64,000 bases of DNA from Desulfomonile tiedjei (GTDB lineage: Bacteria > Desulfobacterota > Desulfomonilia > Desulfomonilales > Desulfomonilaceae). Of this stretch, positions 1 to 9,139 are shown piece by piece. The translations under genes were made by a program, and so were the position numbers. The stretch lies in assembly GCA_016218715.1 (NCBI GenBank), contig JACRDG010000020.1:1-64000 (forward strand). Direction: 5' to 3'. The notes under the pieces were generated by a model that saw nothing but the letters and a program-made list of their open reading frames with translations, was not told the DNA's origin and ran no database searches. Numbering within the stretch: position 1 is the stretch's first letter; each line of letters begins with the position of its first letter.

Positions 1-305
1 AGCACGGCTGCCTGGACGTTTTCGAAGACCGTCAGCCGGGGAAAGACATTCACAATCTGGAACGACAGGCTGATCCCTTTCCGGCAAATCCTGTGGGGCG
101 CCACTCCGGCGATGTCCTCTCCCTTGAAGAGGATCTTTCCCTTGTCGGGCTTCAAATGGCCGCTGATGAGTTTGAAAAGAGTGCTCTTCCCTGCCCCGTT
201 CGGGCCGATGACCGCGACGACCTGGCCCTTTCCGACTTCGAGATTGGCTTCATTGACCGCGATGAACCGGTCGAAGGTCTTCTCGACACCTTGGACGCTC
301 AGCAT
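1..305 (-). CDS. livG: Branched-chain amino acid-type ABC transporter ATPase (LivG-like), 3' end cut by window
   Basis: This is the cytoplasmic ATPase that powers uptake through the LivH/LivM permease pair. About 101 N-terminal residues are present; the rest lies beyond position 1. The Walker A motif GPNGAGKST is clear, followed by an ISGHLKPDKGKILF stretch and the Q-loop region (SFQIVNVFPRLT) typical of LivG. The start ATG at 305-303 directly abuts the stop of the upstream permease gene (306-308), so the two are translated together. LivG rather than LivF is suggested by position and by the RKGISLSFQ context; LivF would be expected further left, outside the window. Substrate is unknown: this family also carries urea, amides and aromatic acids. 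Confidence 0.9.
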   Translation of the reverse strand, partial: MLSVQGVEKTFDRFIAVNEANLEVGKGQVVAVIGPNGAGKSTLFKLISGHLKPDKGKILFKGEDIAGVAPHRICRKGISLSFQIVNVFPRLTVFENVQAAV

Positions 306-1265
306 CTATCGCTCCTCCCGCTGGCCGCGTGCGGGATGCGGTCGCACGGTCTCGATGATGTACCCGAGGACCCCCTGGGGTAGGAAAAAGATGAGGAACA
401 TGAGCACGATCGCAAGCACCAGGGTCCAATACTCCGTGTACACTCCCACGACCGTCCTGAGCGTGACCATAATGGCGGCCCCCAGCATCGGGCCCAGGAA
501 GGTAAACCAGCCCCCCAGAAGGCACATGATGAGGATCTCGAGCGAAAGGGTCCAGAACAAGAGATCCGGGAAAACGGATCCCTCGACCGTCACGAAAAGG
601 ACCCCTGCCACCCCCGCGAAGAAGCCGGCTATCGCCTGCCCCACCAGTTGATGGCGCGTGACGTTCACGCCGATGCCTTCACTGCGCTCCGGATTGTCAC
701 GGATCGCCTGGAAGATCCGCCCAAAGGGGGAGTTGATGATCATGAACATGACGAGAAGCGCCAGCCCCGTGACGATCGCCGTGACATAGTATGAACCCGT
801 GATCGACGACACGATCGAGGGGAGCGGGATGCCGTGGATTCCGTCGTCCCCTCCGGTAAAGGAATACCATCTGAAAACCAGGGCCCAGACCAACGAGCCC
901 AAAGAGAGCTGAAGCATTCCGAAATAAAGCTTTGATAGCCTTACACAGACCAATCCCATGAGGACTGCCAAAACCGATGCAACCACAGGGCCCAGCAGGT
1001 AACCGACAATGGGGGGTAGGTTCGTCTTCGTGATCGTCAGCGCCAAGGTGTACGCGCCTATTCCGTAGAACACCGCGTGGTGAAACTGATACATGCCGCC
1101 GAATCCGAGCACCATGTTCAGGCTCGTGGCCAACAGGCCTGTAACCAGGATCAGCGCGGCAAAGTAGATGTAGAACCGCGACAACACAAACGGGAGGCAG
1201 AAAAAGAGGACTATCGACCCCAGCGCGGCTGCAATCCATTTCCAATGGGTGGAATTGTCAGACAA
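306..1265 (-). CDS. livM: Branched-chain amino acid-type ABC transporter permease LivM
   Basis: 319-residue inner-membrane permease, normal length for LivM. The N-terminus is followed by a run of hydrophobic helices (about residues 11-30, 35-55, 60-85, 90-110, then pairs to the C-terminus). The LivM-type cytoplasmic loop is visible near residues 185-205 (SPFGRIFQAIRDNPERSEGIGV), which contacts the ATPase. The C-terminal glycine-rich GGWFTFLGPMLGA motif is also family-typical. It pairs with LivH encoded 12 bp upstream and LivG directly downstream. Substrate cannot be deduced from the sequence. Confidence 0.92.
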   Translation of the reverse strand: MSDNSTHWKWIAAALGSIVLFFCLPFVLSRFYIYFAALILVTGLLATSLNMVLGFGGMYQFHHAVFYGIGAYTLALTITKTNLPPIVGYLLGPVVASVLAVLMGLVCVRLSKLYFGMLQLSLGSLVWALVFRWYSFTGGDDGIHGIPLPSIVSSITGSYYVTAIVTGLALLVMFMIINSPFGRIFQAIRDNPERSEGIGVNVTRHQLVGQAIAGFFAGVAGVLFVTVEGSVFPDLLFWTLSLEILIMCLLGGWFTFLGPMLGAAIMVTLRTVVGVYTEYWTLVLAIVLMFLIFFLPQGVLGYIIETVRPHPARGQREER

Positions 1266-1277
1266 GCGCCGGCCTCC

Positions 1278-2174
1278 TCACCAGGTCGCCTTGAGAAGCC
1301 CTTTGGGGCGAAAGATCAAGACGATTACCACTGCGACGTACGGAAAAACGATGGCAAACTGGGGCCAGACGAGGATTCCGAGCGAGTCGGTCAATCCGAA
1401 AATCAGCGCTCCCAGAAGCGCTCCCCACATGTTGCCGAGGCCTCCAATGATAACAATCAGGAAAGCTTCCATGATGAGGCTATGATCCATGCCCTGGGTG
1501 ATGTTTTGGGTCGGGGCCACCAAAGCGCCACCGAGGCCCGCCAGAAAACATCCGATGACGAAGACGAAAGCAAAGACCCAGCTCACGTTGATCCCAACCG
1601 CAGCCACCATTTCCCGGTCGACGGCCGCTGCTCGGGAGATCTTACCTATCTTGGTCTTGTTGGTCAGGAACCAGAGACCCAGGGCGACCAGCGGTCCGAT
1701 GATCAACAAGAAGAGGTTGTAACGAGGAAACGGCATGCCGAGAACTGAAAATGACCCCTGCAGCATGCTTGGAGCCGACAGCGACCGGTAGTCCGAACCC
1801 CAGGCGAGCTTGACCAAGTCCCGTGCGAGCAGCATAAACGCGAAGGTGAACAGGAGCAGCATCAGATGCTCCCGGTCGTACAGGCGACAGAACAGACCCC
1901 GCTCGACCACGAGGCTTATGAGCGCAACGCAAAGAGGGGCCAGGACAAGTGCAAGCCAGAAGCCCGTAGATCCCCCGCCGAAAGCCGTCGCAATGGAGTA
2001 CGCTAGAAACGCGCCGAGCATGTACAACGACCCGTGGGCCACATTGGGAATTCTCAGCACCCCGAGTACGAGGCTCAGCCCGGAGGAAACAATGAACAGA
2101 ATCGTGGTCCTGCTCAGACCTACGAGAAATTGCTGGCAGAACGCGGAGAATGTGAGGTTGGTCGCGAATTCCAT
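1278..2174 (-). CDS. livH: Branched-chain amino acid-type ABC transporter permease LivH
   Basis: About 298-residue polytopic permease, the partner of LivM. The reading frame is open to 2234, but the ATG at 2174 gives the usual LivH length and N-terminus (MEFATNLTFSAFCQQFLVGL). The early motif NVAHGSLYMLGAFLAY corresponds to the conserved LivH motif NFAHGxxxMLGAY. Later motifs include AAAVDREMVAAVGIN, the coupling loop, and GGLGNMWGALLGALI near the C-terminus. No strong Shine-Dalgarno sequence precedes either candidate start, so the start carries some uncertainty. It sits between the substrate-binding protein gene and livM. Confidence 0.9.
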   Translation of the reverse strand: MEFATNLTFSAFCQQFLVGLSRTTILFIVSSGLSLVLGVLRIPNVAHGSLYMLGAFLAYSIATAFGGGSTGFWLALVLAPLCVALISLVVERGLFCRLYDREHLMLLLFTFAFMLLARDLVKLAWGSDYRSLSAPSMLQGSFSVLGMPFPRYNLFLLIIGPLVALGLWFLTNKTKIGKISRAAAVDREMVAAVGINVSWVFAFVFVIGCFLAGLGGALVAPTQNITQGMDHSLIMEAFLIVIIGGLGNMWGALLGALIFGLTDSLGILVWPQFAIVFPYVAVVIVLIFRPKGLLKATW

Positions 2175-2350
2175 GCTCGAAAACTTTCGGTCACGGTGTT
2201 GCCCTTGGTGGACGCTCCGATAGCCTGAGGGCACCAGTCCCTGTCGCGGGCATCGGCAGGAAGTGGGCCCGGAATTGCCCTCCGGACCTCCTCTGCCGCT
2301 GTCATTCCAGGTCGCTCATCTTCAAGAAAGAGCGCGCGGTACCGCCAGAC

Positions 2351-3568
2351 CTACTTTTCCCTCGCTTTCTTGATATCTTCAGCGGACGGCATGGTCTGCT
2401 CGCCGGGAATGGTCACAATGTCCGTAGCGATGAGGAAGTCGGAGTCGGGGGCTTTCTTGGTCTTCCCCATGAACAGGGGGAGCACGACCTGGTTGTCCAC
2501 TGCTCTCACCGTCAGTTTTCCAATGGGACTGTCGATGGTTAGCCCCGACAGGGCCTGGGCAAATTTCTCCGGGTCAACCTTACCGGCCTTCTCATAGGCC
2601 TTTGCGATGAAATCGGCGGTAAACCATCCGATCACGCTTCCGAAGGAGGGCTGCCGGCCGTAAGCCTTCTTAAATTCTTCGGCAAAGGCCTTATTTTCGG
2701 GGGTATCCGGGTAATAGAAGTAGTAGTTGGCGGTCCCCATGACACCTTCCGGAGCTTCCTGACCCAGCGGCCGCAGCGTGGACAATTCCGTGGCAGTATG
2801 CATGAAAAACGGCACGCGTTCGTTGAACCCGGTGGCTTTTGCCGCCTTCAGGAAAGGAACACAGCCGGCGCCGCCCGTGGCGACGATCACCGCGTCGGGT
2901 TTTGCAGCGAGAATCGAGGTGATGTACGGAGTGAAGTCCGGCTCACCGACCTTCCACCAGGATTCGCCCAGCAGTTTGACGTCGGGTTTCAGCTTTTTCA
3001 GATTGCTCCAAACTCCCTCGGCAATGGCGTGTCCGTACTCGTAGTCATCGCCGGCAATCCAATAATTGACGTAGGGGAGTTTCGCAAGCGCCGCTGCGGC
3101 CCCTTTGCCCACCATCTCAGTGTTTTCATTCATGGAAAAGACATATGGGTGGCCCTTGGCCCCTGTGATGTTCGCGCTCTTGGAATAGGTGACGAGGAAC
3201 GGTATCTTCTCTTTCTTCGCCAGATCGGAAACAGCAAGTGCGACGGCGCTGTTTATGGTCCCCACGAGAAGGTCGACCTTCTCGCGCATGATCAGCTCCT
3301 TGGCCGCGCTGAGTCCGAGATCGACCTTGAATTTGTCGTCGCGCGTTATGAAGGTGATTTGTCTGCCGAGCACGCCTCCTTTGGCATTGATCTTATCCAC
3401 AGCCAGTTTGAACCCATCCCGCACGTCGTTGGTATAGGTGCTCGGAGGGCCGGAGTACGAGTCGACGATACCGATCTTTATCGGATCGGCTGCCTGCACA
3501 TAAGTTCCGGTCATCGCAAGACCTGCGATCAGCACCGCACAAAGGACTACCCAGGACAACTTCTTCAT
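2351..3568 (-). CDS. Periplasmic substrate-binding protein of the LivJK / type I periplasmic binding family
   Basis: 405 residues. A Sec signal peptide is visible: MKK, a hydrophobic core to about residue 20, and an AxA-type cleavage before ADPIKIG. The mature protein begins with the type I periplasmic binding fold signature (IKIGIVDSYSGPPSTYTNDVRDGFKLAVDKINAKGGVLGR, read in parts). It captures ligand in the periplasm and delivers it to LivHM. It is first in the importer operon, 176 bp ahead of livH, a spacing normal for highly expressed binding proteins. The ligand is not determined; proteins of this branch in anaerobes often bind amino acids or aromatic acids. Confidence 0.9.
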   Translation of the reverse strand: MKKLSWVVLCAVLIAGLAMTGTYVQAADPIKIGIVDSYSGPPSTYTNDVRDGFKLAVDKINAKGGVLGRQITFITRDDKFKVDLGLSAAKELIMREKVDLLVGTINSAVALAVSDLAKKEKIPFLVTYSKSANITGAKGHPYVFSMNENTEMVGKGAAAALAKLPYVNYWIAGDDYEYGHAIAEGVWSNLKKLKPDVKLLGESWWKVGEPDFTPYITSILAAKPDAVIVATGGAGCVPFLKAAKATGFNERVPFFMHTATELSTLRPLGQEAPEGVMGTANYYFYYPDTPENKAFAEEFKKAYGRQPSFGSVIGWFTADFIAKAYEKAGKVDPEKFAQALSGLTIDSPIGKLTVRAVDNQVVLPLFMGKTKKAPDSDFLIATDIVTIPGEQTMPSAEDIKKAREK

Positions 3569-4232
3569 GAGTATGGCTCCTTATTCTTGAGACGTTTTCG
3601 GGGACCCCGCCCCTCGGACGGGCAGGCCGCCTTTACGGCGAGAGAAGCGGTTTCTATGGACCTCAACGCCCCTCGCGGGGGACTACGCCAACCTGTTCTG
3701 TCAGTAGAGCCGAGTCTGTGCAATCATAAAACGTCATCGGCATCGGTTGTCAAGGAATTCCTCCTCTGACCGTATGCCTCCGAAGCCGCCAGGGTTGATT
3801 GGCGCCCTGCCTGACAATACCACTGCAGACGCGGCGAAGCAATCGCGCGAAAACCGCGCAGGAGGTTCGCTCCGCGGAACGCGTAATCGTCTCCGCCTTC
3901 GCAAGGATACGCCTGAGGGAGTTGCAGAGCCAGCGAACGATTCCGGTGGTCCTGCAAAAGAAGTTGACCCGCGGCCCCCGTTCCACGTATGGTCTAGCAG
4001 GGTATCACTCCGTGGCGGGGTATCGTCCGACAATTGACATTTCCCATGCACGGGTCAAGGATCGTGGATTTGACCGGCGTATTCATTTGGTAATCTCTGA
4101 TCGCCCCGGACGCGTGTTGCACTCATGTCGCACCTCTGGGATTTCATGGAACTAAACGGTATTGAAGGCCAATCGCATGAGCCATCGGGGGGAATCCCCC
4201 TGATGAGTCTGGCTCACAGGCAGAGGAGATCC
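3569..4232. other. Intergenic region between divergent importer operon and sensor kinase
   Basis: 664 bp that must hold the promoters of two divergently transcribed units. Apart from the candidate minus-strand promoter at 3723-3753 and the kinase Shine-Dalgarno AGGAG just before 4233, nothing was recognised. The overlapping short frames on both strands (for example 3734-4051 and 3747-4037) have no family character. Confidence 0.6.
3723..3753 (-). promoter_or_regulatory. Candidate sigma70 promoter for the importer operon
   Basis: On the minus strand TTGACA (3753-3748) and TATGAT (3728-3723) lie 19 bp apart, longer than the ideal 17. It points at the binding-protein gene about 155 bp downstream. 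Visual match only. Confidence 0.35.
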
Positions 4233-5753
4233 ATGGACAACCCGCCTACGCCGAGCCCATCGGACCGTTCCCTGAAGTCCGAATCGGGAGAGACGGCCAT
4301 ACGCGCGGCACTCGTTCATCAACTCTATTCGCTGTCAACGGTAACCATCTATGGCGTCACCGTGGCTGGGATCGTCCTGACCGCATCTTTGTGGCATGGC
4401 GTCGGGCATGAACTCCTCCTGTCTTGGCTGCTTGTCTTGCTGCTCGCACAGGGTGCTCGCTTCGCAGTCGCCTCCGCGTTTGTCAGAGCTGCGCCCCAAG
4501 GCCCTGAGGCAATTCGGTGGGGTGCATGGTTCATCCTCGGAACCGCTTTGACTCAGCTCTGGTGCGGACTCGCGGGCATTCTTCTCTTTCCTCAGTCAAG
4601 CCTTCTGCTGCAGGTTCTGCTCGCTGCGTTTATCACCATCGTAGCAGCCACGGTCACCGTGGCCCACGCGGCAGTAACCCTATGTTACGTCTCCTCACTG
4701 CTCGTCACGGTGCTCCCCATCCTTGGCCGACTTTTTTACGAAGGCGGAGAGACTGACGCCGCACTCGGGATGGTCGGGGTCGTGTATACCGGTGCGCTCC
4801 TGGCTACCGGGCGGGCTGCGCATAAGATGATGTTCGATTCAATAAGATTGAGGCTCGAAAAGGATGACCTCGTCCAGGAACTGCAGCAGGCGGGGCAGAC
4901 CCTTGAACTCAGAATCAAGGAACGTACCGCCCAACTCCTGGAGGTGAACGAACAGCTACGGCGGGAGATCTTGGAGCGAGAACAGACGGAGGACAAGCTC
5001 GAGAAATCCCTGGTCACCGCGGTGCGTCTCCGAAGCGAGGCAGAGGCAGCGAATATGGCCAAAGGCCAATTCCTGGCCATGATGAGTCACGAAATCCGGA
5101 CCCCCCTCAACGCGGTCATAGGATTTTCGGAAATGATGCAGGATGGGCTCACAGGACCGCTGAACGATCAGCAGATGGAATTCGTGGGCTATGTGGTTGA
5201 AGGCGGGCGTCACCTTCTTCGGCTGCTGGATGACATCCTCGACCTGTCAAGCATAGATGCCGGAAGGCTCAGTTTGCAGACATCGGACGTCCACGTCCCG
5301 GCAGTGCTCTATGCGTGTGTATCAATGATAAAGGAACGGGCGCTGAGGCACCGCTTGTGCGTCGAAGTCCAGATCGGCCAAGATCTCGCCGATGCTCGAG
5401 TAAGCGCGGACGAGGTAAGACTTAAGCAGATCCTGATCAATCTACTCTCCAATGCGACGAAATTCACTCCGGACGGGGGAAAGATCGAACTCGAGGCCCG
5501 CAGAGACGGAGATGACTTGGTGATAAGCCTCAGAGACTCCGGGATCGGTCTTCTTCCCGAGGACCAACATCGCATTTTCGAGGCCTTTGAACAGGTGCAG
5601 TCGTCCTATTCACGACCTTATGGCGGTACCGGCCTCGGGCTCGCGCTCACGAGAAAGCTCGTCGAGTCGCACGGGGGACGGATCTGGGCTGAAAGCGCAG
5701 GGCCAGGGATGGGGAGCACGTTCCACTTCACCATCCCCTTCAAGCCAGTGTGA
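4233..5753 (+). CDS. Membrane-bound sensor histidine kinase
   Basis: 506 residues when started at the ATG at 4233, which has AGGAG four bases ahead; the frame opens at 4125 but those codons lack kinase character. Residues about 25-190 contain five or six hydrophobic helices, probably a membrane sensor domain. A coiled coil follows (about 200-270), then HisKA with the phospho-acceptor H286 in SHEIRTPLNAVIGFSEMM. The HATPase domain has the N box (QILINLLSNATKFTP), the G1 box DSGIGL and the G2 box GGTGLGLALTRKLVE. No receiver domain and no adjacent response regulator gene is seen, so it is an orphan here. The stimulus is unknown. Confidence 0.93.
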   Translation: MDNPPTPSPSDRSLKSESGETAIRAALVHQLYSLSTVTIYGVTVAGIVLTASLWHGVGHELLLSWLLVLLLAQGARFAVASAFVRAAPQGPEAIRWGAWFILGTALTQLWCGLAGILLFPQSSLLLQVLLAAFITIVAATVTVAHAAVTLCYVSSLLVTVLPILGRLFYEGGETDAALGMVGVVYTGALLATGRAAHKMMFDSIRLRLEKDDLVQELQQAGQTLELRIKERTAQLLEVNEQLRREILEREQTEDKLEKSLVTAVRLRSEAEAANMAKGQFLAMMSHEIRTPLNAVIGFSEMMQDGLTGPLNDQQMEFVGYVVEGGRHLLRLLDDILDLSSIDAGRLSLQTSDVHVPAVLYACVSMIKERALRHRLCVEVQIGQDLADARVSADEVRLKQILINLLSNATKFTPDGGKIELEARRDGDDLVISLRDSGIGLLPEDQHRIFEAFEQVQSSYSRPYGGTGLGLALTRKLVESHGGRIWAESAGPGMGSTFHFTIPFKPV

Positions 5754-6139
5754 CCACGACAGATGGGAAGCCTCATGCGCGAACGCGGGGTCCAATCCTT
5801 AGAAATCGCCCCACCATAACCGGTGCTTCGATCGTCAGGGGACGGCTGGATGAGCAAGTGCACTGCTGGCCCAGCCAGCAGGGGACCCGGTGTCAAACGC
5901 CACCTGTTTGGTGACAACCCCTTACTTAGTGCACCATTGCACAAATATGATCGCGTATTCCCGTGGCACGCGTTCTCGGTGCATCACCGCGGCGTCTGTG
6001 GCTGTATTGGTGGGACAGGCGTCCCGCCTGTCATTCCCTAATGGACAGGCAAGAAGCCTGTCCCACCTTGCAGCCCGCAATGCGTCACCGTATTTTCGCC
6101 ATGGGGTATAGCAGGACCTGTGCGCCACGTCCCTGGCAG
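5754..6139. other. Intergenic region with dispersed inverted repeat
   Basis: 386 bp between convergent genes. It contains the inverted-repeat element at 6009-6067, described separately. The short open frames here (5823-6041, 5890-6111) cross the repeat and have no support. Confidence 0.6.
6009..6067. repeat. Dispersed palindromic repeat, GGTGGGACAGGC family
   Basis: Outer 12-bp arms GGTGGGACAGGC (6009-6020) and GCCTGTCCCACC (6056-6067) are perfect inverted copies. Inside are a second GCCTGTC and a GGACAGGC, so two nested hairpins can form. A related element is at 58305-58363 in this window, which marks it as a dispersed family. It sits at the 3' ends of two convergent genes. Confidence 0.8.
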
Positions 6140-8071
6140 CTACTCCAGTACTCTAAATTGATTCTTCACATACGCCTGAATTCCTCCGATCACACCGAAG
6201 GCCTCCTTGAGGGTTTCGCGTTCCAGATCGGACAACTCTGCCGGGTCGATGTAGTTGTCGGGTGCCTGGTTGTTTTCGATTGCACGCAATTGGTGGACGA
6301 GTCTGAGCTGCATCTGGAATTCGTAGGCTTCTTTGGCGTCGAGATACAGTTCACGAGGGATGAACTCGTTCTGAATCAGCAGATCGAGCCTTGCCATGGT
6401 ATTGGTTTCTTTGACCCCGTTGGCTAGGGCCATCAAGCGGGCAAAGTTTACCAGCGGCGTGAGGCCCTGCTTCTTCAGATCCACGCGATCCTTGTACTTC
6501 CCGTCCTTCTCCACGACAAAGTTCTTGAAAAAGGTAAGCGGAGGCTTGGTCTCCGTGCAGTCTCTTGCCAGGTGCATGAGGAAAAAGGATTTTCTCGGCG
6601 CGAGGGAGGTAAGGAAATTCCGCAAGTCCTCGCCGAGTTGGGTCTGTCCATAGACAGGTCTGAAATCGAAAAATATTGTGCCGTTGAGGACTTCCTTGGG
6701 CTCGGGGTTGTTCAGCCATCTGCCGAAGTACCCTTCCCAGACTGAATACGGTTTGCGCCATCGCGGATTCGAGGCCATCATGTTCCCTTTGCACAGCTCA
6801 TAACCACAAGCCGCCAGGTGCTGGGTAGCCTCTCTCCCGAAAGTCCGAAAATGCGCGCGGGCAAGCTTCATCTGGGCTTCATCGTCCACTGGTGCATCGT
6901 AGATGATGGCGTTGTCTTGATCCGTCTTAAAAGTCTGCTCTCTGCGGCCTTCGCTCCCAAACGTTATCCAGCAGAAGGGGAAGCCGGCAGGTCCCATTTG
7001 CTGATCCAACATGGTGAGCAGCCGCTGCGCGATCTGCTCGTTCAGTTCCGAAATCACCTTCGTGATGTTGTTGGCTTTCGCTCCCTCTTCGACGAGGGCC
7101 CGCACGACTCGGGGGACTTTCCTGTACAGCGGGTAAAGACCTTCGATGGTCCGTTGATTAATGATCTCACGGTACAGATAGAGCGGCGAAGCGCCTTGCT
7201 GGACCATGATGTCGTGAACGCTGACCATTCCCGCAATCCGATCGCCGCGAGCCACGGCAAGGTGGTGCACGCGCTGGTTCATCATCTGCAGGAGGGCGTC
7301 AAAACACAATGCGTTCGAGGGTATGGTTTTCACAGGCGCAGTCATGACTTCTGCCACCGGACCAGAGCAGTCACGGCCTCTGGCGACCACTTTTCTCCGA
7401 AGATCTTTGTCGGTTACGATGCCGACAATTTCTCCACTCTGGTCTTGGACAAGCAAAGAGCCGATTTCCAAGTCGGACATACGTTTCGCGGCTTCTTGAA
7501 TGGTCTGGGACGCGTGGATGCACTCAGGGCTCCTGCTGATGACGTCACCGACTTGCACGTTGAATAGGTGGAACATCTCCTGGGGTCGCGGTTCAACCTT
7601 CCTCAGGCGCAGTTCCGAATAGGCCGTGGTTACGAGGTCGTCTGAAAACTTCCTGAGGTAGTATTGAGAGAATCTCGGATTGTTGTGAACAAGATCCGAG
7701 AAGGGCTCTTTGTCCAGCTCGAGGCACCAGGTATCCTCAACAGTCTCCACATTGAAGTTGGCCTTGGAACCCCGAATGAGCGCCAGGGCACCAAAGTAGC
7801 TTCCTTCCCCGCGGAAATCGAGAAGTGTTGCGAAATCGTCCTCGCTGCTCAGGTAAGTCTTTATGCCTCCGGAATAGATGAGATAGAAGTGATTGACCTC
7901 ATCCACATCCTGCCGGAATATGACGGTCTCTTTCGGAAAGAACTTCATGGTGAATTGTCGCGAAAGTTCCAGGCGCTTATCAGCGTCCAACTCGCTGAAG
8001 GGCAAGGTTTTCCCCAGGAACTCGTGAATCGCTGTTGGATCAACGCTGGGAATATCGGTAGCGTCGTTCAT
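6140..8071 (-). CDS. cNMP-binding / CBS pair / DUF294 nucleotidyltransferase signalling protein
   Basis: 643 residues with ATG at 8071 preceded by GGAGG. Residues about 15-140 form a cyclic-nucleotide-binding-like domain. Residues about 180-295 are two CBS domains (GIVTDKDLRRKVV and GMVSVHDIMV mark them). Near residues 370-395 the nucleotidyltransferase motif FGSEGRREQTFKTDQDNA is intact, as in the GlnD-related DUF294 family. The C-terminal all-helical DUF294_C domain follows to the end. Such proteins are thought to sense nucleotides through cNMP/CBS modules and transfer a nucleotidyl group to a partner; the target is unknown. Neighbours give no hint, and it appears to be a single-gene transcript. 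Confidence 0.9.
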   Translation of the reverse strand: MNDATDIPSVDPTAIHEFLGKTLPFSELDADKRLELSRQFTMKFFPKETVIFRQDVDEVNHFYLIYSGGIKTYLSSEDDFATLLDFRGEGSYFGALALIRGSKANFNVETVEDTWCLELDKEPFSDLVHNNPRFSQYYLRKFSDDLVTTAYSELRLRKVEPRPQEMFHLFNVQVGDVISRSPECIHASQTIQEAAKRMSDLEIGSLLVQDQSGEIVGIVTDKDLRRKVVARGRDCSGPVAEVMTAPVKTIPSNALCFDALLQMMNQRVHHLAVARGDRIAGMVSVHDIMVQQGASPLYLYREIINQRTIEGLYPLYRKVPRVVRALVEEGAKANNITKVISELNEQIAQRLLTMLDQQMGPAGFPFCWITFGSEGRREQTFKTDQDNAIIYDAPVDDEAQMKLARAHFRTFGREATQHLAACGYELCKGNMMASNPRWRKPYSVWEGYFGRWLNNPEPKEVLNGTIFFDFRPVYGQTQLGEDLRNFLTSLAPRKSFFLMHLARDCTETKPPLTFFKNFVVEKDGKYKDRVDLKKQGLTPLVNFARLMALANGVKETNTMARLDLLIQNEFIPRELYLDAKEAYEFQMQLRLVHQLRAIENNQAPDNYIDPAELSDLERETLKEAFGVIGGIQAYVKNQFRVLE

Positions 8072-8434
8072 GGACCTCCACGTAGCGGCTCGGGTTGAGT
8101 CGATCGATCACAACCCTTCGATTTTACTCTCTGTTGAGTCTGCTCTTGCGGCTGACGCAAAGTATTCTTCTCCGGGAGCTTGCGCTCCATCAGAGTTCGA
8201 AGCCATCAGCCTGCTTAACGTAACAAATTCCGGGGTTAGCCCCCGCATAGGCCCCAACTCAAGGGTGGGCCGTTCCGCCGTCCGTCATTCCGGCGCAGGG
8301 CAGAATCCAGTTCTTTTCAATGCCTTCTGGACCCCGGCCTCCGCGGGGGTGACGTCGCCCTCCTTGAGGCAACTTGCCGAATTCACAAAGCACTGTCCCA
8401 AGAGTTATCTCCTATGGGTAATCCCCGGGACCTT
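8072..8434. other. Intergenic region with an ATTCC-type inverted repeat
   Basis: 363 bp. It carries the inverted repeat at 8283-8354 described separately. No coding frame with family character was found. Confidence 0.6.
8283..8354. repeat. Dispersed inverted repeat of the CGTCATTCCGGCG...GAATCCAG type
   Basis: The left arm starts CGTCATTCCGGCG and ends GAATCCAG (8283-8310). The right arm (8327-8354) starts CTGGACCCCGG and ends GGGGGTGACG and is an imperfect reverse complement, so the 72-bp unit folds into a hairpin. Elements of this look are widely scattered in bacterial genomes between genes; only one copy was seen here. Confidence 0.7.
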
Positions 8435-9139
8435 CTATGCCTGGTTGCTGGCAGCGATCACGTAGACTTCACTGCGAGAAATCAAGGACTTCAAGGTCGT
8501 TTGAAGCTCAATGTGTTCCGACGAATCTATGAGACCGAGAATGGTATCTCTCGGAACGCAGTCAACGTTGAGACCCATGAGAAACAATCCGGAAGGTCGC
8601 AGGAATCGGTGTACATCCGTGAGTACCTTGCGCACTTGTGTCGTTCCACCACTGCCGCCATCCCAGACCTCCGGGTAGTCGTTCACGTGCCGGAGGAATT
8701 GGCGCCTGTCAGAGGGTACGTATGGAATATTGCCGACAATAAGGTCGAAGGTGCCCTCAACTCTTGAAAACCAGTCACTCTGGACGAAGTCAATATCCGG
8801 CACTTGGCTTGCTCGTGCCACGAGCCGGGCATTCTCCAGGAATTCCTGGTTGACGTCTACCGCCACAACTTGGGCTCCATGCGCGCGTGCGCAGTATACG
8901 GCGAGCAAGCCGACGTGGCCGGTGCCCAGATCCAGGACCCGATCGCCCTGTCGAGCATAGTGGCGGATACCTTTTCGGAGGATAAGGGATGTGTCGTCGA
9001 AGATGTGATTGTGCACGTAGCAAACTACGTCGCAGTGAAAGTGACAGCCCGCTAACACAAGCTTCAACCAGCACGGAAACCCAGAGAGGTGCAGCCAGGC
9101 CGAGAGCGATGGCATATGTCTATGCGCCACAGACATCAT
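8435..9139 (-). CDS. Class I SAM-dependent methyltransferase, HemK/PrmC-like
   Basis: 234 residues; AAGGAGG sits just ahead of the double ATG at 9139. The SAM-binding motif I is RVLDLGTGHVGLLAVYCA (about residues 66-83), followed by VVAVDVN (motif II). The NIPYVPS motif corresponds to the catalytic N-P-P-Y motif of N-methyltransferases that act on glutamine, adenine or similar amides, with the second residue Ile instead of Pro. The first 50 residues are hydrophobic with Cys and His and match nothing I recognise. It is shorter than true PrmC (about 280 residues) and is not next to prfA, so the substrate is open. Confidence 0.8.
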   Translation of the reverse strand: MMSVAHRHMPSLSAWLHLSGFPCWLKLVLAGCHFHCDVVCYVHNHIFDDTSLILRKGIRHYARQGDRVLDLGTGHVGLLAVYCARAHGAQVVAVDVNQEFLENARLVARASQVPDIDFVQSDWFSRVEGTFDLIVGNIPYVPSDRRQFLRHVNDYPEVWDGGSGGTTQVRKVLTDVHRFLRPSGLFLMGLNVDCVPRDTILGLIDSSEHIELQTTLKSLISRSEVYVIAASNQA

